Positions 24,178 through 33,350 of a stretch of DNA of 64,000 nucleotides are shown here, piece by piece (positions within the stretch are counted from its first letter, which is position 1; each line of letters begins with the position of its first letter). A program made the position numbers and the translations under genes. The notes beneath the pieces are model-generated. The model worked only from the letters and a program-made list of their open reading frames with translations. It did not search any database and was not told where the DNA came from. The stretch is from contig NZ_CADIJR010000009.1 in NCBI RefSeq assembly GCF_902859645.1, positions 1-64,000 of the forward strand. Reading direction: 5' to 3'. This stretch comes from Achromobacter insuavis (GTDB taxonomy: Bacteria > Pseudomonadota > Gammaproteobacteria > Burkholderiales > Burkholderiaceae_B).

Positions 24178-24286
24178 GGCGGTTCCCCATGAAAAGCCAT
24201 TCGTCGCGCGTCGTCGAGCGAGCGTGAGGGATGGCGGATTCTACCGTTCCCGCCCGGGTTGCCGCGCGGCAAGGGCGCCGCTTTTT

Positions 24287-25183
24287 TCAAGCGCGCGGCG
24301 TCGACGGATGCAGCAGGTCGGCGATGCCGATGCGCTCGGCGAACGCGATCCGCAGTTCCTCGGCCAGCGCCAGCACTTCCTCGGCGCCATCGCCGACGAA
24401 GTCGACCACCGAGCGCGCCGGCCGGCTGCCCGCCGGCAGGCCGACGATGCGGGCGATCTCGTCGGCCACCGCCTGCGGCGTGGCGTCGTCGGGGGTGAGC
24501 GCGCTCAGGCGCGCGCCGACCTGGTCCATCACGCCGTCGTAGCGCGCATAGGCCGCCACGCGGGCCTGGTCGCTGGGCTTGCCGGCGCTGGGGAAGTGCT
24601 CGGTGCCGCGGGTGAAGGCGCCCGGCACCACGATCGAGGTCTCGATGCCGAAGCGCGCCAGTTCGTACGACAGGCTCACCGCCAGCGAATCCATCGCCGC
24701 CTTGGCCGCGCCGTACGGCCCCATGAACGGCGGGAAGCCGCCCTTGGTGGTGGTGCTGCTGATCCACAGCATCAGGCCCGACTGCTGCCGGCGCAGCTGC
24801 GGCAGGGCGGCGCGGTTGACGCGCTGGGCGCCGTAGAAGTTGGTGTCGAAGGCGTGCTGCATGTCTTCGGCGGTGAACGCCTCGGTCGGGCCGATCACCA
24901 GGTGGCCGGCGTTCTGCATGACCACGTCGAGCCGGCCTTGGGCCTGGACGATGGCGGCCACCGCGGCGTCGGCGGACGCCTGCGACAGCACGTCCAGTTC
25001 CAGCGGATGCAGATCGGCGCCGTGGGCCGCGGCCCAGTCGCGCATGGCCTGGGCGCGGCCGGCGTTGCGGCCGGCGATGTCGCGCATGGTGGCGTAGACG
25101 GTGTGGCCGGCGCGGGCCAGGGTTTCGGCGGACAGCTTGCCGATGCCGCTGCCGGCGCCGGTGATGAGGATGACGGATGCCAT
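24287..25183 (-). CDS. Short-chain dehydrogenase/reductase (SDR)
   Basis: A classical-type SDR of 298 residues. The cofactor motif is ITGAGSGIGK (residues 7-16), NAG is at QNAGHLV, the catalytic Ser is in LWISSTTT and the YxxxK motif is YGAAK. It is longer than average, with a C-terminal substrate region. It lies 26 bp downstream of a second SDR and both are divergent from a LysR regulator, so they probably form one operon. The substrate cannot be predicted. Confidence 0.92.
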   Translation of the reverse strand: MASVILITGAGSGIGKLSAETLARAGHTVYATMRDIAGRNAGRAQAMRDWAAAHGADLHPLELDVLSQASADAAVAAIVQAQGRLDVVMQNAGHLVIGPTEAFTAEDMQHAFDTNFYGAQRVNRAALPQLRRQQSGLMLWISSTTTKGGFPPFMGPYGAAKAAMDSLAVSLSYELARFGIETSIVVPGAFTRGTEHFPSAGKPSDQARVAAYARYDGVMDQVGARLSALTPDDATPQAVADEIARIVGLPAGSRPARSVVDFVGDGAEEVLALAEELRIAFAERIGIADLLHPSTPRA

Positions 25184-25209
25184 GGAAGTCTCCGGAAACG
25201 GGTCGGCGC

Positions 25210-25953
25210 TCAGGCCAGGCCGCCGTTGGCGCGCAGCACCTGGCCATTGATCCAGCCGCCGTCGGCGCTGGCCAGGAACGACACCACGCCGGCGATGTCC
25301 TCGGGTTCGCCCAGGCGCTCCAGCGGCGGCATCTTGGCGAAATGCTCGATCAGTTCCGGGCTCTTGCCCGTTTTGAACAGCTCGGTGGCGACGGGGCCGG
25401 GCGCCACGGCGTTGACCGTGATGCGGCGGCCGCGCAGTTCCTTGGCGAACACGCGGGTGAAGCTTTCCACCGCGGCCTTGCTGGCGATGTAGATGCCGTA
25501 GGTGGGCATGTTCAGCGCCAGCGTGGTGCTGGAGACGTTGACGATGCTGCCGCCGTCGGCCAGCCGCGTGCCGGCCTCGCGCAGGGTGTTGAAGGTGCCG
25601 CGGGTGTTGATGTCGAAGGTCTGGTCGTACAGCGCGTCGCTGGTTTCGGCCAGCGTCTGCAGCTTGAGCACGCCGGCGCTGTTGACCAGCACGTCGATGC
25701 GGCCCAGGCCGGCTTCGACCTGGTCGAACATGGCGCGCACCTCGGCGGCCTTGGACACGTCGGCGCGCACCGCCAGGGCCCGGCCGCCGGCCTGGCGGAC
25801 TTCAGCGGCGAGGGCGTCGGCCTCGGCGGCGCTGGAGGCATAGTTGATGGCGACGGCAAAGCCGTCGACGGCCAGGCGGCGGACGATGGCGGCGCCGATG
25901 CCGCGCGAGGCGCCGGTGACCAGGGCGACGCGTTGGGAAGCTTGGGAAGTCAT
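25210..25953 (-). CDS. Short-chain dehydrogenase/reductase (FabG-like SDR)
   Basis: A 247-residue NAD(P)-dependent oxidoreductase with VTGASRGIGAAI, NSAGVLKLQ, the catalytic Ser in NVSSTTL, YGIYIASK as the YxxxK site, and the C-terminal GGWINGQVLRANGG. The ATG at 25953 follows AAGGACAATCC, which rules out the longer frame. It is the first gene after the divergent LysR promoter, with the second SDR following. It is probably a specific alcohol or quinone reductase induced by the LysR effector. Confidence 0.92.
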   Translation of the reverse strand: MTSQASQRVALVTGASRGIGAAIVRRLAVDGFAVAINYASSAAEADALAAEVRQAGGRALAVRADVSKAAEVRAMFDQVEAGLGRIDVLVNSAGVLKLQTLAETSDALYDQTFDINTRGTFNTLREAGTRLADGGSIVNVSSTTLALNMPTYGIYIASKAAVESFTRVFAKELRGRRITVNAVAPGPVATELFKTGKSPELIEHFAKMPPLERLGEPEDIAGVVSFLASADGGWINGQVLRANGGLA

Positions 25954-26000
25954 GGATTGTCCTTGGGTGAGTGGGTGAGACGAATCATGGACTATTCCAA

Positions 26001-26020
26001 ACAAAAGATAATTATTCTGT
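26001..26020. promoter_or_regulatory. Imperfect palindrome in the SDR/LysR divergent promoter
   Basis: ACAAAAGATA and ATTATTCTGT form an imperfect inverted repeat in an AT-rich patch, located between the divergent SDR (starts 25953) and LysR (starts 26064) genes. It has the size and placement of a LysR operator. Confidence 0.4.
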
Positions 26021-26063
26021 TTTTGCTAACATAGTTTCATCTACGTTAATAATAGGGGGGCGC

Positions 26064-26984
26064 ATGGACCGCTTCCAGGAAATGCAGGTGTTCGTGCGCA
26101 TCGCCGAACGGCGCAGTTTCTCCAAGGCCTCCGAGGACCTGCAGATTCCCCGCGCCACCGTGACCAACCTGATCAAGCGCATGGAAAAACGGCTGGGCGC
26201 GCGCCTGCTGGAACGCACCACGCGCCAGGTGCGGCTGACCCATGACGGCGAGGCCTATTACCGGCGCTGCGTGCGCCTGCTGGCCGACCTGGAGGAGGCG
26301 GATGGCGCTTTCCTGAACACCGCGCCCAAGGGCCTGCTGCGGGTCAACCTGCAAGGCACGCTGGCGCGGGTGTTCGTCATGCCGGGCCTGCCGGCCTTTC
26401 TCGAACGCTATCCCGACATCGTGCTGCACCTGGGCGAAGACGACCGGCTGATCGACCTGGTGCGCGAGGGCGTGGACTGCGTGCTGCGCGCCGGCACGCT
26501 GCAGGACTCGTCGCTGGTGGGGCGGCAGATCGCCCTGATGCCGCAGGTCACCGTGGCCAGCCCGGCCTATCTGGCGCGCTTCGGCGAGCCGGCCACGCTG
26601 GACGACCTAGACGGCCACCGGGCGGTGGACTACATCTCGTCATCGACCGGCCGCAGCCTGCCGCTGGACTTCATGGTGGATGGCCGCAACGTGCTGGCGC
26701 GGCCCGGCTCGGTGGTCAGCGTCAATGGCGCCGAACTCTACGCCAGCGCGGCGCTGGCCGGCCTGGGGCTGGCGCAGGTGCCGCGCTACCGGGTCGCCGA
26801 CGAACTGGCGTCGGGCCGGTTGCGGGTGGTGCTGCCCGACCTGCCGCCGGCGCCGATGCCGGTGTCGGTGCTGTACCCGCAGAACCGCCAGGTGTCGGCG
26901 CGGGTGCGGGTGTTCAGCCAGTGGCTGGCCGAGATCTTCGGCCAGGCCTTCGGGCCGGCCGGTCAGACGATGCCGGTCAGGTAG
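26064..26984 (+). CDS. LysR-family transcriptional regulator
   Basis: A 306-residue regulator of the PA2877/DsdC-like subgroup common beside SDR genes. HTH: RRSFSKASEDLQIPRATVTNLIKRMEKRLGARLLERTTRQ. The effector domain has the subgroup features DRLIDLVREGVDCVLRAG and AGLGLAQVPRYRV. The ATG at 26064 lies just after AGGGGGG. It diverges from the SDR pair. Its 3' end overlaps that of the convergent GntP permease gene by 22 bp. Confidence 0.94.
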   Translation: MDRFQEMQVFVRIAERRSFSKASEDLQIPRATVTNLIKRMEKRLGARLLERTTRQVRLTHDGEAYYRRCVRLLADLEEADGAFLNTAPKGLLRVNLQGTLARVFVMPGLPAFLERYPDIVLHLGEDDRLIDLVREGVDCVLRAGTLQDSSLVGRQIALMPQVTVASPAYLARFGEPATLDDLDGHRAVDYISSSTGRSLPLDFMVDGRNVLARPGSVVSVNGAELYASAALAGLGLAQVPRYRVADELASGRLRVVLPDLPPAPMPVSVLYPQNRQVSARVRVFSQWLAEIFGQAFGPAGQTMPVR

Positions 26985-28357
26985 TACACGGCGATCACCA
27001 GGAACACCGACAGTGTCGAGATCAGCGTGATCGCGAAGATGTCGCCGTAGGACTGGCGATGCGTCAGGCCGGTGACGGCCAGCAGGGTGATGACGGCGCC
27101 GTTGTGCGGCAGCGTGTCCATGCCGCCGCTGGCCATGGCGGCGATGCGGTGCAGCACTTCCATGGGAATGCCGGCCGCCTGGGCGCTGTCGATGAAGGTC
27201 TGCGCCATGGCCGCCAGCGCGATGCTCATGCCGCCCGAGGCCGAGCCGGTGATGCCGGCCAGCGACGTCACCGCCACCGCCTCGCCCACCAGCGGGTCGG
27301 GAATCGCCTTGAGCGCGCTGGCCACCATCAGGAAGCCGGGCAGCGCCGCGATCACGCCGCCGAAGCCGTATTCGGCCGCGGTGTTCATCGACGCCAGCAG
27401 CGCGCCCGAGACCGCGCTCTTGCTGCCTTCGGCGAAGTGCGCCTTGATGTGCGAGAACGAGAACAGCAGGATGGTGACGATGCCGGCGATCAGCGCGCCC
27501 ATCACCGCCCACAGCGCCACCTGGTCCTGGGCGTTGACCGGCATGGGCTGCGGTAGGCCGGGCAGGTCGACCTGCGAGCCGGCCGGGTACCAGCCGGGAA
27601 TCCAGCGCGTCAGCAGGTAGTTGGCCACGCCCACCACCACCAGCGGCAGCAGCGCGACCAGCGGGTGATGCTCGCGTCCGCCGGCCGGCGTGTCCGGCTC
27701 GTTGCGCAGCTCGGTGCCGTAGCCTTCGCCCGCCAGCGCGGCGCGCTTGCGGCGCCATTCCAGGTAGGCCACGCCGGCGCTCAGCGTGAAGGCCGCGCCG
27801 ATCAGCCCCAGCCAGGGCGCGGCCCAGGTGGTGGTCTCGAAGAAGGTGGTGGGGATGATGTTCTGGATCTGCGGCGTGCCCGGCAGCGCCGTCATGGTGA
27901 AGGTGAACGCGCCCAGCGCGATCGCGCCCGGCATCAGCCGCTTGGGGATGCCGCCCTGGCGGAACATCTCGGCCGCGAACGGATAGACCGCGAACACCAC
28001 CACGAACAGCGACACGCCGCCGTAGGTCAGCACCGCGCACACCAGCACGATGGCGACGATGGCGCGCTCGGCGCCGATCAGCCGCAGCACCGCCCGCACG
28101 ATGGCGCGCGAGAAGCCCGACAGCTCGATCAGCTTGCCGAACACCGCGCCCAGCAGGAACACGGGGAAATAGAGCTTGGCGAAGCCCGCCATGCGCTCCA
28201 TGAAGATGCCCGAGAACACCGGCGCCAGCGCCGACGGGTCGGTCAGCAGCACCGCGCCCATGGCCGCGATGGGCGCGCACAGGATGACGCTGTAGCCTCG
28301 ATACGCCGCCAGCATCAGGAATGCCAGCGCCGCCACCACGATAATCAATCCGGTCAT
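26963..28357 (-). CDS. GntP-family carboxylate/gluconate permease
   Basis: A 464-residue integral membrane transporter with roughly a dozen hydrophobic helices. Family features include YGGVSLFVVVFAVYPFAAEMFRQGGIPKRL, the TFTMTALPGTPQIQNIIPT segment and SGGMDTLPHNGAVITLL near the end. GntP-type proteins import gluconate, hydroxybutyrate-type or other small hydroxy acids with protons; the closest relatives by recall are the D-beta-hydroxybutyrate permeases. No enzyme gene is adjacent on the same strand, so the substrate is open. A hairpin lies in its leader. Confidence 0.93.
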   Translation of the reverse strand: MTGLIIVVAALAFLMLAAYRGYSVILCAPIAAMGAVLLTDPSALAPVFSGIFMERMAGFAKLYFPVFLLGAVFGKLIELSGFSRAIVRAVLRLIGAERAIVAIVLVCAVLTYGGVSLFVVVFAVYPFAAEMFRQGGIPKRLMPGAIALGAFTFTMTALPGTPQIQNIIPTTFFETTTWAAPWLGLIGAAFTLSAGVAYLEWRRKRAALAGEGYGTELRNEPDTPAGGREHHPLVALLPLVVVGVANYLLTRWIPGWYPAGSQVDLPGLPQPMPVNAQDQVALWAVMGALIAGIVTILLFSFSHIKAHFAEGSKSAVSGALLASMNTAAEYGFGGVIAALPGFLMVASALKAIPDPLVGEAVAVTSLAGITGSASGGMSIALAAMAQTFIDSAQAAGIPMEVLHRIAAMASGGMDTLPHNGAVITLLAVTGLTHRQSYGDIFAITLISTLSVFLVIAVYYLTGIV

Positions 28358-28377
28358 TCATTACTCCAGGAATGAAG

Positions 28378-28407
28378 GGTTAAGGGGTGTGGGGCTACAC
28401 CTTAACC
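28378..28407. promoter_or_regulatory. Inverted repeat in the leader of the GntP permease gene
   Basis: GGTTAAGGGGTGT and ACACCTTAACC pair with one bulged G around a short loop, 21 bp upstream of the permease start. It has no U-run. It could be an operator, a leader RNA structure, or part of the end of the TonB receptor transcript that reads into this region. Confidence 0.45.
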
Positions 28408-28476
28408 GATCGATCCCGGCGTCCGTTTGACAGGACGGGGCGCCGGCCCGTTGTCGGACCGGACCCCACGCGCGCC

Positions 28477-30633
28477 TCAGTACGTGGCGCGCAACGTCAG
28501 CATCACGTTGCGCGGCTCGCCGTAGATGCCGTAGAAGTTGGACGGCACGCGGGCGTAGTAGTGGCGGTCGAAGACGTTGTTCAGCGTCAGCGAGGCGTCC
28601 AGGTTGCGGTTCACCTTGTAGCCGATCTGCGCGTCGACCACCGCGTAGCCGCCTTGCCACGAGACGTTGTTGCGGCTGGTGCGGCTCTGCGTGCGCACGC
28701 CGCCGCCAACGCGCCAGCCCGGCAGCACGTCGGGCGTGAAGCGGTAGGTGGTCCAGACCTTGAACAGGTGCTTGGGCGTTTCCGGGTTGACGATCTGGCC
28801 TTCCTGCGTCGGGTCGGACAGGTAGCGGGTCTGCAGGTAGGTGTAGCCGGCGTACAGGTCCCAGTTGGGCAGCAGGCGGCCGCTGATCTCGGCCTCGACG
28901 CCCTGGCTCTGGGCCTCGCCCTGCGCCAGGTAGCGGCCCGGGTTGGCGTCGTCGGGCACCGCGCGGTCCTTGTCGCGGATGCGGAACAGCGCCAGCGAGG
29001 CGTTGGCCGCGCCGTCCAGGAACTGGCCCTTCAGGCCGATCTCGTACTGCTTGCCGGTGCGCGGCTTGAGCGGCTTGCCGTCGGCCGTCATCTGCCAGGC
29101 TTCCGAGAAGGCGTAGATGTCCGAATAGCTGGCATAGGCCGACAGCCACGAGTTCAACTGCGCCACCGCGCCGTAGTAGGGCACGAACTTGCGCACCTCG
29201 GGATCGCGCCGCGTGTCGCCGGCCACCGGCAGGATCGCCTGGGTGGAGGTGCGGTACCAGCTCTGGCGCCCGCCCACGATCAGCGTCAGCGGGTCGGCCA
29301 CGTTGAAGCTCAACTGGCCGTAGACGCCCATCTGGCTGGTCTTGGAGTCGTCGCCCGAGGTGTAGGGCAGGTCGGGGTTGGGCACGTCGATGTCGTAGAT
29401 CGACACGCTGCTGAGGTTCATGCCGCCCGAGCGGCTGTCCTGGCGCCGCTCGGCGTAGTTGGCGCCGATCATCGCCTGGTGGGTGCGGCCGAGCAGGCTG
29501 AAGGGGCCCGAGGCATGGGTGTCGAAGCCCATCCAGCGGATCTGGTCCTTCTGCACCTGCAGGCGGTAGCCGGCGCGGTCGTTGACGGGATTGACCGGGC
29601 CGTTGACGTAGCCGTAGCGGCTGTCCATGTCGGTCGAGCGGTAGTTCATCGACACCTGGCCGGTCCAGCCATTGGCGAAGCGGTGGCTCAGTTCCGAATA
29701 GATTTCCGACATGGTGGTGTCGCCGCGCGACCAGTCGGTGCCGTAGAAGCCCTTGCGCGGCGAATCGATGATGTGGCCGTTCGAGTAGATCGACAGGCCG
29801 TAGTCGAACGGCGCCTCGCGCTGGCGCTGGTAGGCCGCCGACAGGGTCAGGGTGGTATTGGCGCTCAGGTCGAATTCGAGCGAGCCGTAGGCCAGGCCCT
29901 GGCGGTTGTGGGCCTTGTCGAAGAAGAAGTCGCGGTCCTGCGCGGCGAAGCCGGCGCGGGCGCGCACCCGGCCGTCGGCCGTGATCGGGCCGGTCGCGTC
30001 CAGTTCGGTGCGGTAGTTGTTCCACGAGCCGGCCATCACCGCGCCGGTCAGGCTGAAGGTGTCCAGCGGCCGCTTGCGCACCAGGTTGACGGTGCCGGCG
30101 GGGCTGCCGAAGCCCTGCAGCAGGCCGGCCGGGCCGCGCAGCACCTCGACGCGGTCGTACAGCGCCAGGTCGAACTGGGGCAGGTATTGCAGCGCGCCGT
30201 TGGCGGGCACGCCGTCGAACTGCACGTCGGTCTCGTAGCCGCGCGCAGTGAAGTAGGCGGTGCCGTCGCCGTAGGTCATGGCGCTGACGCCGGTGGTTTC
30301 GCGCAGCGCGTCTTCCACCGTGACCATGTTCTGGTCGTCCATGCGCTGGCGCGTCACCACCGACACCGAGTTGGGGATGTCGCGCACATTGGCGCCGGTC
30401 TTGCCGACGGTGACGGTATTGGCGGTGTACGACTGCGAGCCCTCGGTCTGGCCGGGGTCGGAGAGTTTCTCGGCCGCGCCGGTGACCCGCACGGGGCTCA
30501 GCTGCGGGACGTCGTCGGCCCGCGCCACGAGGGGCGCGCAGGCCTGGACCAGCAGGGCGGCGGCGAGAGTCAGGCGGAACGAAAAGGGGTGGCGTGGGGC
30601 AAATGCGACAGGGAGAAGTGCGGCGGGCGTCAT
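28477..30633 (-). CDS. TonB-dependent siderophore receptor (FhuE/FpvA-like)
   Basis: A 718-residue outer-membrane receptor from the ATG at 30633; a longer frame begins inside the Fur site and is unlikely. After the signal peptide (LTLAAALLVQACAPLVARADD) comes the plug: NTVTVGKTGANVRDIPNSVSVVTRQRM, VEDALRETTGV, YDRVEVLRGPAGLLQGFGSPAGTVNLVRKRP. The barrel ends VMLTLRATY. The plug is typical of hydroxamate/coprogen-type receptors (FhuE group). It has no N-terminal signalling domain. It is divergent from an AraC regulator with a Fur-like box between, so it may need both iron starvation and the siderophore itself for full expression. Confidence 0.94.
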   Translation of the reverse strand: MTPAALLPVAFAPRHPFSFRLTLAAALLVQACAPLVARADDVPQLSPVRVTGAAEKLSDPGQTEGSQSYTANTVTVGKTGANVRDIPNSVSVVTRQRMDDQNMVTVEDALRETTGVSAMTYGDGTAYFTARGYETDVQFDGVPANGALQYLPQFDLALYDRVEVLRGPAGLLQGFGSPAGTVNLVRKRPLDTFSLTGAVMAGSWNNYRTELDATGPITADGRVRARAGFAAQDRDFFFDKAHNRQGLAYGSLEFDLSANTTLTLSAAYQRQREAPFDYGLSIYSNGHIIDSPRKGFYGTDWSRGDTTMSEIYSELSHRFANGWTGQVSMNYRSTDMDSRYGYVNGPVNPVNDRAGYRLQVQKDQIRWMGFDTHASGPFSLLGRTHQAMIGANYAERRQDSRSGGMNLSSVSIYDIDVPNPDLPYTSGDDSKTSQMGVYGQLSFNVADPLTLIVGGRQSWYRTSTQAILPVAGDTRRDPEVRKFVPYYGAVAQLNSWLSAYASYSDIYAFSEAWQMTADGKPLKPRTGKQYEIGLKGQFLDGAANASLALFRIRDKDRAVPDDANPGRYLAQGEAQSQGVEAEISGRLLPNWDLYAGYTYLQTRYLSDPTQEGQIVNPETPKHLFKVWTTYRFTPDVLPGWRVGGGVRTQSRTSRNNVSWQGGYAVVDAQIGYKVNRNLDASLTLNNVFDRHYYARVPSNFYGIYGEPRNVMLTLRATY

Positions 30634-30654
30634 TTTCTTTTGAAAACAATGGGA

Positions 30655-30672
30655 ATCATTTGCATTAATGAT
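30655..30672. promoter_or_regulatory. Fur-box-like site between the TonB receptor and AraC genes
   Basis: ATCATT, six bases, AATGAT form a perfect inverted repeat within an AT-rich stretch (30641-30676). It is 22 bp upstream of the receptor start and about 100 bp upstream of the AraC start. It resembles the Fur consensus well. Confidence 0.65.
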
Positions 30673-30771
30673 AAAAAGCAAGTTCCCTGTTTGCTGGACA
30701 GAAAATGTCGAAAAACGGACATAACTGGCTGGATCGCGGTTCTTTCAACCCTTGCTATCGAAATCCCGCCA

Positions 30772-31530
30772 ATGCATGAGTTTCCCGTCGAGGCGCCGCC
30801 GGTGGTGGCGCGCTCGTTCCACTACGAAGATGGCCAGCGGCAGGAGCCGCATTCGCACGAGCGCATCCAGCTGATGTATTCGCCCACCGGCATCATGCGC
30901 GTCATGACCGAGGACGGCGCCTGGCTGCTGGCGCCGATGCGCGCGTTGTGGATTCCGCCCGGCGTGGCCCATGAGGTGCGCATGGTCGGCCAGGTGACGA
31001 TGCGCTCGGCCTTCATCGCGCCCGACGCCGCGCCCTGGCTGTGGAAGGATACGTGCGCGCTGGACGTGGCGCCGCTGATGCGCGAACTGATCCTGGCGCT
31101 GAACCAGCCGGTGGCGCGCCACGGGCCGGTGCAGCGGCTGAGCGCCGAGCTGCTGCTGAACCTGCTGGCCGGCACCGAGCGGCAGCATCGCCAATTGCCG
31201 CTGCCGTTCGACCGCCGCCTGCGCAAGGTCTGCGCGGCGGTGCTGCAGTCGCCCGGCAACGACGACACGCTGGAGCAGTGGGGCGAGCGCATGGGCGCCA
31301 GCGCGCGCACGCTGGCGCGGCGCATGAAGGACGAGACCGGCATGAGCTTTCACAACTGGCGCTTGCAGGTGCGGATCGACGAAGGCATCTGCCGCCTGCT
31401 GCAGGGGCAGCCGGTGGTGAACGTGGCGCGGGCGCTGGGGTACGCCAGCGCCAGCGCCTTCGTCTATATGTTCCGCAAGGTGATGGGGGTGTCGCCGACG
31501 CGGTATCTGGAGCAGATCGCGGCGGGATGA
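30772..31530 (+). CDS. AraC-family transcriptional regulator (cupin plus HTH)
   Basis: The 252-residue protein has an N-terminal cupin-like sensor (RSFHYEDGQRQEPHSHERIQLMYSP) and two C-terminal helix-turn-helix units (LEQWGERMGASARTLARRMKDETGMSFHNWR and VVNVARALGYASASAFVYMFRKVMGVSPTRY). The ATG at 30772 gives a sensible N-terminus; the open frame runs far upstream antisense to the receptor gene, but that part is a shadow. It diverges from the siderophore receptor and is its probable regulator. Confidence 0.92.
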   Translation: MHEFPVEAPPVVARSFHYEDGQRQEPHSHERIQLMYSPTGIMRVMTEDGAWLLAPMRALWIPPGVAHEVRMVGQVTMRSAFIAPDAAPWLWKDTCALDVAPLMRELILALNQPVARHGPVQRLSAELLLNLLAGTERQHRQLPLPFDRRLRKVCAAVLQSPGNDDTLEQWGERMGASARTLARRMKDETGMSFHNWRLQVRIDEGICRLLQGQPVVNVARALGYASASAFVYMFRKVMGVSPTRYLEQIAAG

Positions 31531-31608
31531 GGGTGGGGCGCCGGACGGGCCGCGTCGGGACGCGCGGGCGGCGCGCGCATCAGGCCCGAGCGGGAAGGCC
31601 TGCCGCGG

Positions 31609-31860
31609 TCAGTTGGTGTTGATCCATTCCTGCGTGTCGCGGATGAACCAGGGCAGGTTGATCCGTTCGCCCTCGCCGGACTGGATGGTCAGGCGCTGGT
31701 CCGATGCGCCCGGGGCGCCGGCCGCGCCCTGCGCCTGGGGCGCTGGCCGGCTGCGATACCGCAGGTCGGTCTGCGCAGGGGGCTGGCTGGCGCAGGCGGT
31801 GATCGATGCGCAGGCGAGGGCGGCCAGGATTGGCCGCAGTGTTGAACGAAGGGTCTTCAT
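31609..31860 (-). CDS. Small predicted lipoprotein of unknown function
   Basis: An 83-residue protein with a lipoprotein signal: basic start (MKTLRSTLRP), hydrophobic stretch and the lipobox SITAC (cysteine about residue 23). The mature part is Pro/Gln/Ala-rich, then ends in a more conserved-looking segment, INLPWFIRDTQEWINTN. I do not recognise a family. The convergent AraC gene ends 78 bp away. A ribosome-binding site (CAGGAACCC) lies just before the ATG at 31860. It may be an envelope accessory protein. Confidence 0.7.
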   Translation of the reverse strand: MKTLRSTLRPILAALACASITACASQPPAQTDLRYRSRPAPQAQGAAGAPGASDQRLTIQSGEGERINLPWFIRDTQEWINTN

Positions 31861-32046
31861 GATTCGGGTTCCTGCTGGCGGCAGCGGCCAACATGCCAGT
31901 CGATCCAGGCCGCATTATTCATTACCTTACTCGCAATACGGGGCGGATCCCACCGGCCCGTCGTATCACGGTATTTCCGCGCCGGCGCGGTCCGGCGGCC
32001 GGCGATGCGGTTCGCGCCGGCGCGGCGCCGCCGACGGGCCATCGCG

Positions 32047-32856
32047 CTAGCGGTCGAGCAGCGCCAGCGCCTGGCGCGCGATCTCCAGGTCGATGGCGGC
32101 GTCGTCGCCGTCGCCCATGAACCATGCCGCCGACAGTCCGCACCAGGCCACCACCCATTGCAGCAGCCGGCGGCGGTCCAGTCCCGATTCCTCCAGCACG
32201 ATCCCGAGCCTGCGCTCGAAACGGCCCGGCACGATGGCCACCGGCGGCTCCGGGTCGGCCAGATCGGGGTTGCAGAAGATGTTGGCGTAGTCGAAGGCGC
32301 GCTCGCCGTGGAGCCGCTTGGGGTCGATCACCAGCCAGCCGCGCGCGCCGAAGTCGAGGATGTTGTCGTGGTGCACGTCGCCGTGCAGCACCACCGGGTC
32401 GCGCGGATCGTCCAGCAGCGCGCGGGCGTGGCGCGCGCTGTGCGCCAGGATGCCGCCGCGCGCCCGCGCCATCGGCCACAGCTCGACGAACCATTCCTCC
32501 AGCGGCCGCAGCGGCGGCAGCGGTTTGGCGCGCGGCGCGTGCAGTTCGCGCAGCACGCCGCAAAGGATGCGGGTGGCCTCGTCGTCGCGGCCGTTGCGGG
32601 CATACTCGGCCAGCGAACGCGTGCCGGTGGCGCGTTCCAGCAGGATGGCGTCGCCTTCGTGCGCCAGCACCCGCGCGGCGCCGTGGCCGTCCCACCAGGT
32701 CATCAACACGCCGCCCTGGCGCTCGTCTTCCTCGACCGCGACCTTCAGCATCGCGGGCACGCCGGCCTGGCGCACCGGCAGCAGCCGGGCGGCATGGGTC
32801 GTGATGGGGGCGCCGTCGGGCACGAGGTTCCAGCGGGACAGGTAGGGTTCGAACAT
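32047..32856 (-). CDS. APH(6)-like aminoglycoside phosphotransferase-family kinase
   Basis: The 269-residue protein has the kinase-like fold used by streptomycin 6-phosphotransferases and hydroxyurea kinases. The catalytic loop is VVLHGDVHHDNILDFG (His-Gly-Asp, then Asn), and the metal-binding aspartate is in LVIDPKRLHGERAFDYAN. The N-terminal lobe has LKVAVEEDERQGG. These chromosomal homologues are common in environmental proteobacteria and do not always confer resistance. It lies 47 bp from a Nudix gene on the same strand. There is no sign of a mobile element. Confidence 0.85.
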   Translation of the reverse strand: MFEPYLSRWNLVPDGAPITTHAARLLPVRQAGVPAMLKVAVEEDERQGGVLMTWWDGHGAARVLAHEGDAILLERATGTRSLAEYARNGRDDEATRILCGVLRELHAPRAKPLPPLRPLEEWFVELWPMARARGGILAHSARHARALLDDPRDPVVLHGDVHHDNILDFGARGWLVIDPKRLHGERAFDYANIFCNPDLADPEPPVAIVPGRFERRLGIVLEESGLDRRRLLQWVVAWCGLSAAWFMGDGDDAAIDLEIARQALALLDR

Positions 32857-32903
32857 CGGCGCGGGGCGGGCCTGGCCCGCCAGGGTGGGGAACGCTTACG
32901 GTA

Positions 32904-33350
32904 TCAGAGAATGCCGGCGTCGGCGGCCAGCGCCGCCGCCTTGCGCGCCAGCGCCGCGACGCCGAAGCTGGTGGCCAGGGCCTGGCCCTCCAGCTCGGTC
33001 AGCGGCACCCAGCGCGCGTCCAGCGCATCGTCGCCGGCCACCGGCTCGCCGGCCTGCCAATGGCACAGCACCGCGATCAGGATGTAGTGCCGGCGCAGCG
33101 CGCCGGCCTCGTCATGGTCGAACACGTCGACGGCATCGAAGACGCGCAGCGGCTCGGCGCGCACCCCGCATTCCTCGAACAGTTCGCGCGCGGCGGCATC
33201 CTCGAGCCGTTCGCCGGCCTCGATCTTGCCGCCGGGAAAGGCCCAGCGGCCCTGGTCGGGCGGGTTGGCGCGCCGCACCAGCAGCACGTGGCCGTCGCGC
33301 ACCACGGCGGCGATGGTGGCGGGAATGGGGCGAGCGGGCGGGGTGGTCAT
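32904..33350 (-). CDS. Nudix hydrolase (ADP-ribose pyrophosphatase/MutT type)
   Basis: A 148-residue enzyme that hydrolyses nucleoside diphosphate-X compounds. The complete Nudix box is visible in PGGKIEAGERLEDAAAR followed by ELFEECGV, with all catalytic glutamates. The N-terminus, IAAVVRDGHVLLVRRANPPDQGRWAFPGG, is typical of the ADP-ribose pyrophosphatase-like group. The ATG at 33350 follows AGGACACC; a longer frame is less likely. It is upstream of the APH-like kinase gene and may be co-transcribed with it. The substrate is uncertain. Confidence 0.92.
   Translation of the reverse strand: MTTPPARPIPATIAAVVRDGHVLLVRRANPPDQGRWAFPGGKIEAGERLEDAAARELFEECGVRAEPLRVFDAVDVFDHDEAGALRRHYILIAVLCHWQAGEPVAGDDALDARWVPLTELEGQALATSFGVAALARKAAALAADAGIL

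Noticed and set aside
28387-30771. Long plus-strand frame continuous with the AraC gene
   Set aside because: It is antisense to the TonB receptor and has no domain before the AraC start at 30772.
32047-32856. Acquired aminoglycoside resistance island
   Set aside because: No integron, transposase or repeats flank the APH-like gene, and its composition matches the surroundings. It looks like a chromosomal family member.
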